This document shows positions 51,665-60,708 of a DNA stretch of 64,000 nucleotides, one piece after another. Location of the stretch: contig NZ_LPNO01000052.1 in NCBI RefSeq assembly GCF_001952855.1, positions 217,845-281,844 of the forward strand. Direction: 5' to 3'. Numbering within the stretch: the first letter of the stretch is position 1; the number at the start of each line of letters is the position of its first letter. The position numbers were made by a program, and so were the translations under genes. Below the pieces are notes generated by a model. The model was not told the origin of the DNA. It was given only the letters and a program-made list of their open reading frames with translations, and ran no database searches. The stretch is from Pseudomonas sp. ATCC PTA-122608. Lineage in GTDB: Bacteria; Pseudomonadota; Gammaproteobacteria; Pseudomonadales; Pseudomonadaceae.

Positions 51665-54085
51665 ATGAGCGACCAGCAAGAATTCCCGGACATCGACCTC
51701 AACGACTACGCCGATCCGGAAAACGCTGAACACACTTCCGCCAACACTGGCCTGGCCCTGCCAGGGCAAAACCTGCCCGACAAGGTCTACATCATCCCGA
51801 TCCACAATCGGCCGTTCTTCCCGGCGCAAGTGTTGCCGGTGATCGTCAATGAAGAGCCGTGGGCCGAAACCCTGGAGCTGGTGAGCAAATCCGACCACCA
51901 CTCCCTTGCCCTGTTCTTCATGGAAACCCCGCCCGAAGATCCACGCCACTTCGACACCTCCAGCCTGCCGCTATACGGCACCCTGGTGAAGGTGCATCAC
52001 GCCAGCCGCGAAAACGGCAAGCTGCAATTCGTCGCCCAGGGCCTGACCCGCGTGCGGATCAAGACCTGGCTCAAGCACCACCGCCCACCGTACCTGGTGG
52101 AAGTCGAATACCCGCACCAGCCGACCCAGCCGACCGATGAGGTCAAGGCCTACGGCATGGCGCTGATCAATGCGATCAAGGAACTGCTGCCGCTCAACCC
52201 GCTGTACAGCGAAGAACTGAAGAACTACCTCAACCGCTTCAGCCCCAACGATCCGTCGCCGCTGACCGACTTCGCCGCCGCCCTCACCTCGGCCACCGGC
52301 AATGAGCTGCAGCAAGTGCTGGACTGCGTGCCCATGCTCAAGCGCATGGAAAAAGTCTTGCCGATGCTGCGCAAGGAGGTCGAAGTCGCGCGCCTGCAAA
52401 AAGAAATCTCCGCCGAAGTGAACCGCAAGATCGGCGAGCACCAGCGCGAGTTCTTCCTCAAGGAGCAACTCAAGGTCATCCAGCAGGAACTGGGGCTCAC
52501 CAAGGACGATCGCAGCGCCGACGTCGAGCAGTTCGAACAACGCCTGGTGGACAAGGTGCTGCCGGCCCAGGCGCAAAAACGCATCAGCGAAGAAATGAAC
52601 AAGTTGTCGATCCTGGAAACCGGTTCGCCGGAGTACGCGGTTACCCGCAACTACCTGGACTGGGCCACCTCGGTGCCATGGGGTGTGTACGGTGAGGACA
52701 AACTCGACCTGAAACACGCCCGCAAAGTGCTCGACAAGCACCACGCCGGCCTGGACGACATCAAGAGTCGCATCCTCGAATTCCTCGCGGTGGGCGCCTA
52801 TAAAGGCGAAGTCGCCGGCTCTATCGTGTTGCTGGTGGGCCCGCCGGGCGTGGGCAAGACCAGCGTCGGCAAATCGATTGCCGAATCCCTCGGCCGGCCG
52901 TTCTACCGCTTCAGCGTCGGTGGCATGCGCGACGAGGCCGAGATCAAGGGCCATCGCCGCACCTACATCGGCGCGATGCCGGGCAAGCTGGTGCAAGCCC
53001 TCAAAGATGTGGAAGTGATGAACCCGGTGATCATGCTCGACGAGATCGACAAGATGGGCCAGAGCTACCAGGGCGACCCCGCCTCGGCCCTGCTCGAAAC
53101 CCTGGATCCGGAACAGAACGTCGAATTCCTCGACCACTACCTGGACCTGCGCCTGGACCTGTCCAAAGTGCTGTTCGTGTGCACCGCAAACACCCTGGAC
53201 TCGATCCCCGGCCCATTGCTGGACCGCATGGAAGTGATTCGCCTGTCGGGCTACATCACCGAAGAAAAGGTCGCGATTGCCAAGCGTCACCTGTGGCCAA
53301 AACAGCTGGAAAAAGCCGGCGTGTCGAAAAACAGCCTGTCCATCAGCGACGGCGCCCTGCGCGCCCTGATCGATGGCTACGCCCGGGAAGCCGGTGTGCG
53401 CCAGCTGGAAAAACAGCTGGGCAAACTGGTGCGCAAAGCCGTGGTCAAGCTGCTGGATGAGCCGGACTCGGTGATCAAGATTGGCAACAAGGACTTGGAA
53501 GCCTCCTTGGGGATGCCGGTGTTCCGTAACGAGCAAGTGCTGTCGGGCACCGGTGTTATCACCGGTCTGGCGTGGACCAGCATGGGCGGCGCGACCCTGC
53601 CGATCGAGGCGACGCGTATTCACACACTGAACCGTGGCTTCAAACTCACCGGGCAACTGGGTGATGTAATGAAGGAGTCGGCCGAGATTGCCTACAGCTA
53701 CATCAGCTCCAACCTGAAGTCGTTCGGCGGTGACCCGAAGTTCTTCGACGAAGCCTTCGTGCACCTGCACGTGCCGGAAGGTGCGACGCCAAAAGATGGA
53801 CCAAGCGCGGGCGTAACCATGGCCAGTGCGTTGCTGTCCCTGGCACGTAACCAGCCGCCGAAAAAAGGCGTGGCGATGACCGGTGAACTGACGTTGACCG
53901 GACATGTACTACCGATTGGTGGGGTCCGCGAGAAGGTTATTGCGGCGCGGCGCCAGAAGATTCACGAACTGATCTTGCCGGAGCCTAACCGCGGGAGCTT
54001 TGAAGAGCTGCCGGAGTATCTGAAGGAAGGCATGACGGTACATTTTGCCAAGCGCTTTGCGGATGTGGCGAAGGTGTTGTTCTGA
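51665..54085 (+). CDS. lon: LonA-type ATP-dependent protease
   Basis: 806 residues: N-terminal substrate domain (to ~240), coiled coil, AAA+ module with Walker A GPPGVGKTS near 393 and Walker B VIMLDEIDKMG, and a C-terminal protease with the Ser-Lys dyad (Ser in KDGPSAGVTM ~713, Lys in GVREKVIAARR ~756; 43 residues apart as in E. coli). It degrades unfolded and regulatory proteins. It is not in the usual clpX-lon-hupB context, so it is probably the second lon copy carried by many pseudomonads. A long hairpin terminator follows. Confidence 0.95.
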   Translation: MSDQQEFPDIDLNDYADPENAEHTSANTGLALPGQNLPDKVYIIPIHNRPFFPAQVLPVIVNEEPWAETLELVSKSDHHSLALFFMETPPEDPRHFDTSSLPLYGTLVKVHHASRENGKLQFVAQGLTRVRIKTWLKHHRPPYLVEVEYPHQPTQPTDEVKAYGMALINAIKELLPLNPLYSEELKNYLNRFSPNDPSPLTDFAAALTSATGNELQQVLDCVPMLKRMEKVLPMLRKEVEVARLQKEISAEVNRKIGEHQREFFLKEQLKVIQQELGLTKDDRSADVEQFEQRLVDKVLPAQAQKRISEEMNKLSILETGSPEYAVTRNYLDWATSVPWGVYGEDKLDLKHARKVLDKHHAGLDDIKSRILEFLAVGAYKGEVAGSIVLLVGPPGVGKTSVGKSIAESLGRPFYRFSVGGMRDEAEIKGHRRTYIGAMPGKLVQALKDVEVMNPVIMLDEIDKMGQSYQGDPASALLETLDPEQNVEFLDHYLDLRLDLSKVLFVCTANTLDSIPGPLLDRMEVIRLSGYITEEKVAIAKRHLWPKQLEKAGVSKNSLSISDGALRALIDGYAREAGVRQLEKQLGKLVRKAVVKLLDEPDSVIKIGNKDLEASLGMPVFRNEQVLSGTGVITGLAWTSMGGATLPIEATRIHTLNRGFKLTGQLGDVMKESAEIAYSYISSNLKSFGGDPKFFDEAFVHLHVPEGATPKDGPSAGVTMASALLSLARNQPPKKGVAMTGELTLTGHVLPIGGVREKVIAARRQKIHELILPEPNRGSFEELPEYLKEGMTVHFAKRFADVAKVLF

Positions 54086-54103
54086 GGTAATAAGCCGCAC
54101 GTG

Positions 54104-54144
54104 AAATAACAATGGCCAGGCATCATGCCTGGTCATTGTTATTT
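54104..54144 (+). terminator. Long hairpin terminator after lon
   Basis: AAATAACAATG-G-CCAGGCAT (54104-54123) pairs with ATGCCTGG-T-CATTGTTATTT (54125-54144), about 19 bp with one mismatch and a one-base turn. Its AT ends supply a T-rich tail, so it can act as an intrinsic terminator. Confidence 0.8.
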
Positions 54145-54270
54145 AAGGGTTGCTATAACTAAAACGCTGCGCTGATAGCGCATAACAGAATTAAAAACTG
54201 TCAGTTCTTACAGTACCGATCCATTCCCAGCCTATTTATATTGAATCCGTTATTCACTGGGAGGATCCTC

Positions 54271-54726
54271 ATGAAAAAGTCAAACTACGCACCGGCAATC
54301 ACAAGCAATACCACTGGATTATTCAAGGCGACCGTATCTCATCGCGGGGATTTCCTCGCGCAGGAGTTGGAGTATCAAGCGGATGAGCACTGGTTCGGGA
54401 TCACTGCCATCGCCCAGAAATACAGCGCGCAGAGTGAGCGAAGATTTGAAATGGTGCTGCACAGGGATATTCAATCAGGTACTTACGACTTTGAGGAAGT
54501 ATCCGTAGGCCCGGTTGTCAGAGTCATTTACTCCAACATGGAGTTGGACGGCTTCGGCTTTATGCACAGACACACCGTTACCAAGCAGGGAACGCTGAAG
54601 CTGAAAATCTCCGAAAACAATAACCACTACAGCGGAACACTCGACATGACAGTCGAGGCGCGAGACGGGGAAACATTGCGGATCGCGGCCACCTTTGATG
54701 TATGGCTGGTGATTGTGCTTCGTTAA
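54271..54726 (+). CDS. Hypothetical soluble protein
   Basis: 151 residues, not recognised. Mostly beta-rich with repeated strand patterns (GLFKATVSHRGDFL, FEMVLHRDIQSGTYDF, TLKLKISENNNHYSG), which suggests a beta sandwich. No signal peptide, cysteines or membrane helix. GGGAGG six bases before the ATG is a strong ribosome site, so expression is likely. AT-richer than its neighbours, lying between lon and the inhibitor gene; possibly acquired. Confidence 0.68.
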   Translation: MKKSNYAPAITSNTTGLFKATVSHRGDFLAQELEYQADEHWFGITAIAQKYSAQSERRFEMVLHRDIQSGTYDFEEVSVGPVVRVIYSNMELDGFGFMHRHTVTKQGTLKLKISENNNHYSGTLDMTVEARDGETLRIAATFDVWLVIVLR

Positions 54727-54813
54727 CGGTAAAACGGCATGTGTTGTGCCGCTGTAACACCCTGTCTCATCTTCGGTTATGCTCGCCCTTCGTCGTCAAA
54801 CAACGGAGCCCCC

Positions 54814-55206
54814 ATGACCGCTGCCCGCCTGCTTCTCCCCCTGAGCCTTTGCCTGCTCGCCGCCTGCGCCAGTGCGCCGAAGCAAAACGTCACCGTGGAA
54901 AAACAGAGCGCTTGCCCACTGCAACTCAGGACCGGGCAAAACCTGATCCTGACCCTGCCCAGCAATCCCACCACCGGTTATCGCTGGGCCATCCAGGACT
55001 CGGCCGGCGGTGTGCTGCGCAGCCTGAGCCCCGAGGTCTACAGCAACACTGAAGACACCGGCGTGGTCGGCAGCGGCGGTCAATCCACCTGGCGCTTCCA
55101 GGCCTTCAACGCCGGCCAGGGCCGTTTGCGTCTCACCTCACAACAACCTTGGGAGCCGGAAGCAGAACCGGCCGAAACCTTCGACTGCGCCATTACGGTG
55201 AACTGA
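54814..55206 (+). CDS. Chagasin-like (I42) cysteine-protease inhibitor lipoprotein
   Basis: 130 residues: lipoprotein signal with lipobox LAACA (Cys at ~18), then the three inhibitor loops of family I42: NPTTGYRW, the glycine-rich GVVGSGGQSTWRF and QQPWEPEA. Such proteins block papain-family cysteine proteases and may protect the periplasm from foreign proteases. One residue after its stop the lysoplasmalogenase gene begins, so they are coupled. Confidence 0.87.
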   Translation: MTAARLLLPLSLCLLAACASAPKQNVTVEKQSACPLQLRTGQNLILTLPSNPTTGYRWAIQDSAGGVLRSLSPEVYSNTEDTGVVGSGGQSTWRFQAFNAGQGRLRLTSQQPWEPEAEPAETFDCAITVN

Positions 55207-55207
55207 T

Positions 55208-55852
55208 ATGCCATGGATGATCCTTGCGTTGATGGGTGCGGTGACCTTTATCTACGGCCTGAGCACCCACGCCACCCTGCTCTGCCTGTTGGTAAAGCCG
55301 TTGCCGGTACTGGCGTTGCTGGGCTGGCTGCATGATGCGCCGCCTACCGACTATCGACGCTGGGTCAGCCTGGGGCTGATTTTTTCTCTGGTAGGTGATG
55401 TGCTGCTGGCCTGGCCTGGCGACTTGTTCATCTTCGGCCTGGGGGCATTTTTGTTCGCGCACCTGGCGTACCTGAAAGCCTACTTGAGCGACTGCCGCCG
55501 CCCGGCGATTTTGCCGCTGGTGTTGGCGCTGGTGGTGGGCGCGATCTTGCTGAGCATCCTGATTTCCCATGGCCTGGGCCCATTGCTGGCGCCGGTGGTG
55601 GTTTATGCGCTGGTGATCAGCGCTATGTTGTGGCGAGCACTGGCACGATTGGGTAGCGAAGTGCCCAAGCGTTCGGCGTACCTGGCGGCGGCGGGCGCAG
55701 CGTCGTTCGTGTTTTCCGACACGCTGATTGGGATCAATCGGTTTGTGGTTTCGTTTGAAGCGGCGCCGTATTTGCTGATCGTCAGTTATTGGCTGGGGCA
55801 GTGGGGGATTACGGCCTCTTCCTTTCCTCAGAAAAAACCCGTCAACCTGTAG
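55208..55852 (+). CDS. YhhN-family lysoplasmalogenase
   Basis: 214 residues with about eight membrane helices. Family hallmarks: KPLPVLALLGW, FSLVGDVLLAWPGDLFIFGL (acidic pair within helices), HLAYLKAY and FSDTLIGINRF. These membrane enzymes hydrolyse the vinyl-ether bond of lysoplasmalogens; in bacteria the natural substrate is uncertain. Starts one base after the inhibitor gene stop. The stop codon lies in a REP element. Confidence 0.88.
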   Translation: MPWMILALMGAVTFIYGLSTHATLLCLLVKPLPVLALLGWLHDAPPTDYRRWVSLGLIFSLVGDVLLAWPGDLFIFGLGAFLFAHLAYLKAYLSDCRRPAILPLVLALVVGAILLSILISHGLGPLLAPVVVYALVISAMLWRALARLGSEVPKRSAYLAAAGAASFVFSDTLIGINRFVVSFEAAPYLLIVSYWLGQWGITASSFPQKKPVNL

Positions 55853-55948
55853 GAGCTGGCTTGCCAGCGAAAAAACCCACAGTTGCCGCGCTCATCCAGA
55901 AAGTCCGCGTCATCGTTAACGAACATCGCCGGCAAGCCAGCTCCTACG
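55849..55948. repeat. REP doublet, GAGCTGGCTTGCCAGC class
   Basis: TGTAGGAGCTGGCTTGCCAG at the left and its inverted copy (GGCAAGCCAGCTCCTACG) at 55931-55948, between the lysoplasmalogenase and cmoA genes. A different sequence class from the others here. Confidence 0.9.
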
Positions 55949-55988
55949 CTAAAATGCCGGGCTTTCCCCCTTCGTCGCCGGAACAGCC

Positions 55989-56732
55989 GTGAGCAAAGAA
56001 CCCGATCGCCTATTCGCCCAGCCCCTGCCCCAGGTGCCGGACTTCGCCTTCAACGAAGACGTGGTGCGGGTTTTCCCGGACATGATCAAGCGCTCGGTGC
56101 CCGGCTACCCGACCATCGTCGAGAACCTCGGCGTACTCGCGGCGCAGTTTTCCCAGCCCAATAGCGTGCTCTACGACCTCGGTTCATCCCTCGGCGCGGT
56201 GACCCAGGCCCTGCGCCGTCACGTGCGCACCGACGGTTGCCGGGTGATTGCTGTGGACAACTCGGCGGCGATGGTCGAGCGTTGCCGCGAATACCTCAAC
56301 GGCCAGGACTCGATGTTCCAGGAGTTGCTGCCAGTGGAGGTGATCGAGGGCGATATCCTCGCGCTGCAATTCCAGCCGGCTTCGGTGGTGGCGCTGAACT
56401 TCACCCTGCAATTTATCGCCCCCGAACAACGCCTGGCCTTGCTCTCGCGCATTCGCCAATCGCTGCTGCCGGGCGGCGCGCTGATCCTTTCGGAAAAGCT
56501 GCGCTTCAATGATCCTGAAGAACACGCGCTGCTCACCGATTTGCACATCGCCTTCAAGCGCGCCAACGGCTACAGCGAACTGGAAATCGCCCAGAAGCGC
56601 AGCGCCATCGAAAACGTCATGAAGCCCGACAGCCTTGAAGAACACCGTGAACGCCTGCTGGCGGCCGGATTCTCGAAAGTCGTGCCGTGGTTCCAGTGTC
56701 TTAACTTTGCCTCGTTGATTGCCTTGCCATGA
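55989..56732 (+). CDS. cmoA: Carboxy-S-adenosyl-L-methionine synthase
   Basis: 247 residues from a GTG start. SAM-type Rossmann fold: VLYDLGSSLGAVTQAL, VIAVDNSAAMVERC and ALNFTLQFI. CmoA makes carboxy-SAM from SAM and prephenate. CmoB, encoded next with a four-base overlap, uses it to modify uridine 34 of tRNA to cmo5U. Length and order match the pseudomonad cmoAB operon. Confidence 0.95.
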   Translation: MSKEPDRLFAQPLPQVPDFAFNEDVVRVFPDMIKRSVPGYPTIVENLGVLAAQFSQPNSVLYDLGSSLGAVTQALRRHVRTDGCRVIAVDNSAAMVERCREYLNGQDSMFQELLPVEVIEGDILALQFQPASVVALNFTLQFIAPEQRLALLSRIRQSLLPGGALILSEKLRFNDPEEHALLTDLHIAFKRANGYSELEIAQKRSAIENVMKPDSLEEHRERLLAAGFSKVVPWFQCLNFASLIALP

Positions 56733-57685
56733 TTGATCTGTCTCCCCTCGCCCGCCATCTGGTCGGCACTCCCCTGGCCGTTTGGGCCCAGGGCCTGCAA
56801 GCGCAACTCGATGCGAAGATGGAAAAAGGTCATGGCGACCTGGAGCGCTGGCAGAGCGCACTGGATGCGCTGCCGAAAATCATGCCCAGCGAAATCGACC
56901 TGCTCAATGGCCTGGTGCTCGACACCGATTGCGACGACGAAACCCGTGCGCAAATGCTTACGGCCTTGCTGGGCTTATGCCCGTGGCGCAAAGGCCCGTT
57001 TGATCTGTTCGGCGTGCACGTCGACACCGAATGGCGCTCGGACTGGAAGTGGTCGCGAGTCGCGCCACACCTGGATCTGAAGGGCAAACGCATCCTCGAT
57101 GTGGGCTGCGGTAACGGCTATTACATGTGGCGCATGCTCGGCGCCGGGGCGGACAGCGTGATTGGCGTCGACCCCAACTGGCTGTTCTTCTGCCAGTTCC
57201 AGGCGGTGCAGCGCTACTTGCCTGAGCCAAAGGCCTGGCACCTGCCGTTCCCGTTTGAAGACCTGCCGCCGAATATGGAAGGCTTCGATACCGTATTTTC
57301 CATGGGCGTGTTTTACCACCGCCGTTCGCCGATCGAGCATTTGCTGGCGTTGAAGGATTGCCTGGTCAAGGGCGGTGAGTTGGTGCTGGAGACGCTGGTG
57401 GTTGAAGGCGATCAGCAGCAGGTGCTGGTGCCGGAAGACCGTTACGCGCAGATGCGCAACGTGTGGTTCCTGCCGTCGGTGCCGGCGCTGATGCTGTGGC
57501 TGCGCCGCGCGGGCTTCACCGACGTGCGCTGTGTGGATGTGAGCGTGACGACGATTGAGGAACAGCGCGGCACGGAGTGGATGAAGTATCAGTCCCTCAG
57601 CGACTTCCTGGACCCTGAGGATCACAGCAAGACCATCGAAGGGCTGCCGGCGCCGATGCGGGCGGTGATTGTCGCGAAGAAATAA
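56729..57685 (+). CDS. cmoB: tRNA U34 carboxymethyltransferase
   Basis: 318 residues: N-terminal helical part, then a SAM-fold domain with ILDVGCGNGYYMWRMLG, VIGVDPNWLFFCQF and FSMGVFYHRRSP. It transfers the carboxymethyl group from carboxy-SAM to 5-hydroxyuridine at the tRNA wobble position. Coupled to cmoA. A 25-bp tandem duplication copies its last codons and stop just downstream. Confidence 0.96.
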   Translation: MIDLSPLARHLVGTPLAVWAQGLQAQLDAKMEKGHGDLERWQSALDALPKIMPSEIDLLNGLVLDTDCDDETRAQMLTALLGLCPWRKGPFDLFGVHVDTEWRSDWKWSRVAPHLDLKGKRILDVGCGNGYYMWRMLGAGADSVIGVDPNWLFFCQFQAVQRYLPEPKAWHLPFPFEDLPPNMEGFDTVFSMGVFYHRRSPIEHLLALKDCLVKGGELVLETLVVEGDQQQVLVPEDRYAQMRNVWFLPSVPALMLWLRRAGFTDVRCVDVSVTTIEEQRGTEWMKYQSLSDFLDPEDHSKTIEGLPAPMRAVIVAKK

Positions 57686-57723
57686 GACTGCTGTTGTGTT
57701 GAAGAAATAAGACTGCTGTTGTG
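57676..57723. repeat. 25-bp tandem duplication over the cmoB stop codon
   Basis: The 25-base unit beginning GAAGAAATAAGACTG at 57676 is repeated at 57701, with 23 matching bases. The first copy contains the cmoB stop codon. It abuts a REP doublet, so slippage next to the palindrome is a likely origin. Confidence 0.9.
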
Positions 57724-57813
57724 GCGAGGGAGCTTGCTCCCGCTGGGCTGCGTAGCGGCCCCAAAATCTGGGGAGCGCTGCGCACTCCAGCGGGAGCAAG
57801 CTCCCTCGCCACA
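57719..57813. repeat. REP doublet, GCGAGGGAGCTTGCTCCCGC class
   Basis: TGTGGCGAGGGAGCTTGCTC at the left and its inverted copy at 57787-57813, between the convergent cmoB and tadA genes. A third REP sequence class in this window; it may also serve as a bidirectional barrier to transcription or RNA decay. Confidence 0.9.
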
Positions 57814-57823
57814 GGGTATCGCG

Positions 57824-58315
57824 TCAGCCTTTGGCGCGACGCGCCTTGAAGAACTCGCTCAACACTGTCCCGCACTCTTCGGCCAACACCCCGCCTTCAT
57901 ACAGCACCCGATGATTGAGAAAGCCCTGGGTAAAAAACTGCCCTTGGCTTTGCACGATCCCGGCTTTTGGTTCGAGCGCGCCGTACACCACCCGGGCGAT
58001 CCGCGAGTGGACGATCAGCCCGGCGCACATGCTGCACGGCTCCAGCGTGACGTAGAGTGTACTGCCCGGCAGCCGGTAATTACTGACAGCCTGGGCGGCG
58101 GCCCGGATCGCGACCATCTCGGCATGCGCACTGGGGTCGTTGCCGCTGATGGGGCAGTTGAAGCCACGCCCGATGATTTCTCCATCCTGCACCAGCACCG
58201 CGCCCACCGGCACCTCACCCAGCGCGGCGCCTTGGGCGGCCAGGGTCAGCGCTTCACGCATGAAGTCCTGGTCGCGGCTGCGGTCGATAATCGCCGTGGG
58301 GCGAAACTGGCGCAT
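57824..58315 (-). CDS. tadA: tRNA-specific adenosine deaminase
   Basis: 163 residues with the deaminase zinc motifs HAEMVAIRAA (His ligand, catalytic Glu) and EPCSMCAG (two Cys ligands). TadA converts A34 to inosine in tRNA-Arg(ACG), an essential step. The ATG overlaps the multicopper oxidase stop by one base (TGATG), so the oxidase and this gene share an mRNA. A reading from 58372 is rejected as it overlaps the oxidase. Confidence 0.95.
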   Translation of the reverse strand: MRQFRPTAIIDRSRDQDFMREALTLAAQGAALGEVPVGAVLVQDGEIIGRGFNCPISGNDPSAHAEMVAIRAAAQAVSNYRLPGSTLYVTLEPCSMCAGLIVHSRIARVVYGALEPKAGIVQSQGQFFTQGFLNHRVLYEGGVLAEECGTVLSEFFKARRAKG

Positions 58316-59694
58316 CACGCCACCTCGATGGCGGCCATCAGGCCGGTTTCCATGTGGTCGATCACATGGCAATGGAACATCCAGACACCCGGGTTATCCG
58401 CCACCAACGCTACGCGGGCACGTTCGTTCTTGCCCAGCAGGTAGGTGTCGGTGAAGTACGGAATCACCTTGTGGCGGTTCGAGGCGATGACCTTGAAACT
58501 CATACCGTGCAGGTGGATCGGGTGTTGGTACTGGGTCATGTTCTTCAATTCAAAAATGTAGCTCTTGCCCTTTTCCAGCTTGGCAATCGGGCGGTCGGCG
58601 CAGGTCTTGTCGGTGATGTCCCAGGCCTGGCCGTTGATCTGCCACAGGCTCGGCGGCTTATTGTCCACGTTCACCGAAACCGATCCAACCCATTCGAAAT
58701 TGAAGTTGAGTTTCTCGGCATTCGCCAGGTCCGGCTCGGCGACCGGGTTGGCGGGCAACGCAGGCGGCCATTCGGTAGGTGCGTCGGTGCTGGCGACCGA
58801 GCGGAAGGTGCCCAGGCGTACCGGCCCGTTACGGATCGACAGTTCTTCACCGGCGGGAGGCGCCTTGATCGCCAGGCAGATACGCATGCCGGGGCCCAGC
58901 CAGTACTCCTTGCCCAGCGGGCGTGGTTCGACGGGATTGCCGTCCAGGGCATAGATCTGCGCTTCAACGTCGGGGATGTTAATGCGATAGGTCAGGGTGT
59001 TATCGAGGTTGAGCAGGCGCACGCGGGTGATCTGGCCGGCCGGCAGATCGATCACCGCCTGAGACACACCGTTGATGGTCGACAGGCGCCCGGCGGTACC
59101 GCCACGGGCCGCTTCACGCGGGATACTGAAGGCCACAAAGGCGCCCTCTTCGTCCACGTGCCAGCTTTTCAGGCTCAAGGTGCGTTCGTGTTTGAAACCG
59201 GTGGGTTCGCGTTCTTCGACAATCAGCGGGCCCACCAGGCCACGGCCGAGTTCTTCGCTGCTGTTCACATGAGGGTGGTACCAGTAGCTGCCGGCATCGG
59301 GCACGCGGAATTTGTAGTCGAAGTATTCGCCCGGCAGTACCGGCAATTGCGAGACATACGGCACGCCGTCCATTTCCAGCGGCAGGCGAATGCCGTGCCA
59401 GTGGATGGTGGTGGCGACGGGCAGGTGGTTGATAAAGCGCACCCGCAGCCATTCACCCTGACGCACCCGCAACTCGGTGCCGGGGGCCGAAGGGCCGAAC
59501 GCCCAGGCTTCGGTCTTGTGTCCCGGTACCAGCTCCACCTCCAGCGGCGCGGCGATCAACTCGTAATCGTGCCCCGCCTCGGCCTCGGCGACCTTGCCCA
59601 GCCAATAGCGGTAGGCACCACCGGCACCAACGCCCACTACCGCGAGACCGGCAAGACCACCCAGGATTTGTCGACGGGAAAACGATTGGGACAC
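58315..59694 (-). CDS. Tat-exported multicopper oxidase
   Basis: 459 residues from a GTG at 59694. The N-terminus SQSFSRRQILGGLAGLA is a twin-arginine signal. Four copper-binding segments are complete: TIHWHGIRLP, YWYHPHVNSS, HPIHLHGMSF and MFHCHVIDHMETGL, giving the type 1 and trinuclear sites. Laccase-type periplasmic oxidase of metals or phenolics; CopA/CueO-like Met-rich inserts are not seen. GAGG precedes the GTG. Translationally coupled to the essential tadA, an unexpected pairing. Confidence 0.92.
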   Translation of the reverse strand: MSQSFSRRQILGGLAGLAVVGVGAGGAYRYWLGKVAEAEAGHDYELIAAPLEVELVPGHKTEAWAFGPSAPGTELRVRQGEWLRVRFINHLPVATTIHWHGIRLPLEMDGVPYVSQLPVLPGEYFDYKFRVPDAGSYWYHPHVNSSEELGRGLVGPLIVEEREPTGFKHERTLSLKSWHVDEEGAFVAFSIPREAARGGTAGRLSTINGVSQAVIDLPAGQITRVRLLNLDNTLTYRINIPDVEAQIYALDGNPVEPRPLGKEYWLGPGMRICLAIKAPPAGEELSIRNGPVRLGTFRSVASTDAPTEWPPALPANPVAEPDLANAEKLNFNFEWVGSVSVNVDNKPPSLWQINGQAWDITDKTCADRPIAKLEKGKSYIFELKNMTQYQHPIHLHGMSFKVIASNRHKVIPYFTDTYLLGKNERARVALVADNPGVWMFHCHVIDHMETGLMAAIEVA

Positions 59695-59787
59695 AACAAC
59701 CTCACGTATCTGCCGCGGGTCCGAGACCCGCAAAGGGCAGATACCATACACCGGCATCACCTAAACAGTAAGGGTTCGCATTGCCAC

Positions 59788-59894
59788 ATGTGGGAGCAGG
59801 CTTGTGTGGGAGCGGGCTTGCTCGCGAAAGCGGTGGGTCTGTTACTCATGCATCGGCTGACACGCCGCCTTCGCGAGCAAGCCCGCTCCCACAT
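59788..59894. repeat. REP doublet with a partial extra copy
   Basis: The left side reads TGTGGGAGCAGGCTTG directly followed by TGTGGGAGCGGGCTTGCTCG, a truncated then a complete REP of the same orientation. The inverted partner is at 59866-59894. Class GAGCGGGCTTGCTCGC. Between the oxidase promoter side and pdxJ. Confidence 0.88.
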
Positions 59895-59912
59895 TGGATC
59901 TTCGGCGCTCTT

Positions 59913-60656
59913 TTAATGTTTGGCGGCGGCCAGAATCAAGGCTTTCATCTCGGCGACGGCGCCTTTGAAGCCGACGAACAGCGCGTGAGCCACCAGCGCA
60001 TGGCCGATGTTCAGCTCGTTGATGCCCTTGATCGCAGCCACCGCTTCGACGTTGTGGTAATGCAGGCCGTGGCCGGCGTTGACGATCAGGCCTTCGCCCA
60101 GGCCGCAGTTAACGCCATCGATGATGCGCTGCAATTCATCGGCAACTTCAGTCGGCGTAGTGGCGTCGGCGTAACGGCCGGTGTGCAGTTCGATGGCCGG
60201 TGCGCCCACACGGCGCGACGCTTCGATCTGGCGCTCGTCGGCGTCGATGAACAGCGAGACTTCACTGCCGATCTTCGACAGACGCTCCACGGCAGCCTTG
60301 ATCCGCGCTTCCTGGCCGGCCACATCGAGGCCGCCTTCGGTGGTGAGTTCCTGGCGGGTTTCCGGCACCAGGCAGATATGCGCCGGGCGGATGCGCTCGG
60401 CGAACGCCATCATTTCTTCGGTGACGCCCATTTCGAAGTTCATTCGGGTTTGCAGCACGTCCTTGAGCAGCAGCACGTCGCGCTCCTGGATGTGGCGGCG
60501 GTCTTCGCGCAGGTGCACGGTGATGCCGTCGGCGCCCGCTTCTTCGGCGTCCAGCGCGGCCTTGACCGGATCCGGGTAACGGGTGCCCCGGGCCTGGCGC
60601 AGGGTGGCTACGTGGTCGATGTTCACGCCGAGAAGAATGCGATTGCTGGTGGTCAC
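59913..60656 (-). CDS. pdxJ: Pyridoxine 5'-phosphate synthase
   Basis: 247 residues from a GTG. TIM barrel with ILLGVNIDHVATLRQARGT at the start, GADGITVHLREDRRHI and NAGHGLHYHN (catalytic His/Glu regions). It joins 1-deoxyxylulose 5-phosphate and 3-amino-2-oxopropyl phosphate to make pyridoxine 5'-phosphate, the last step of de novo B6 synthesis. AGGAG eight bases before the GTG sets the start. Downstream of recO in the conserved lepB-rnc-era-recO-pdxJ order. Confidence 0.97.
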   Translation of the reverse strand: MTTSNRILLGVNIDHVATLRQARGTRYPDPVKAALDAEEAGADGITVHLREDRRHIQERDVLLLKDVLQTRMNFEMGVTEEMMAFAERIRPAHICLVPETRQELTTEGGLDVAGQEARIKAAVERLSKIGSEVSLFIDADERQIEASRRVGAPAIELHTGRYADATTPTEVADELQRIIDGVNCGLGEGLIVNAGHGLHYHNVEAVAAIKGINELNIGHALVAHALFVGFKGAVAEMKALILAAAKH

Positions 60657-60708
60657 GAAAAGCGCTCCTGAAGAGGGAAGGAATCGCTGCACAGCATACA
60701 CGGGGATG

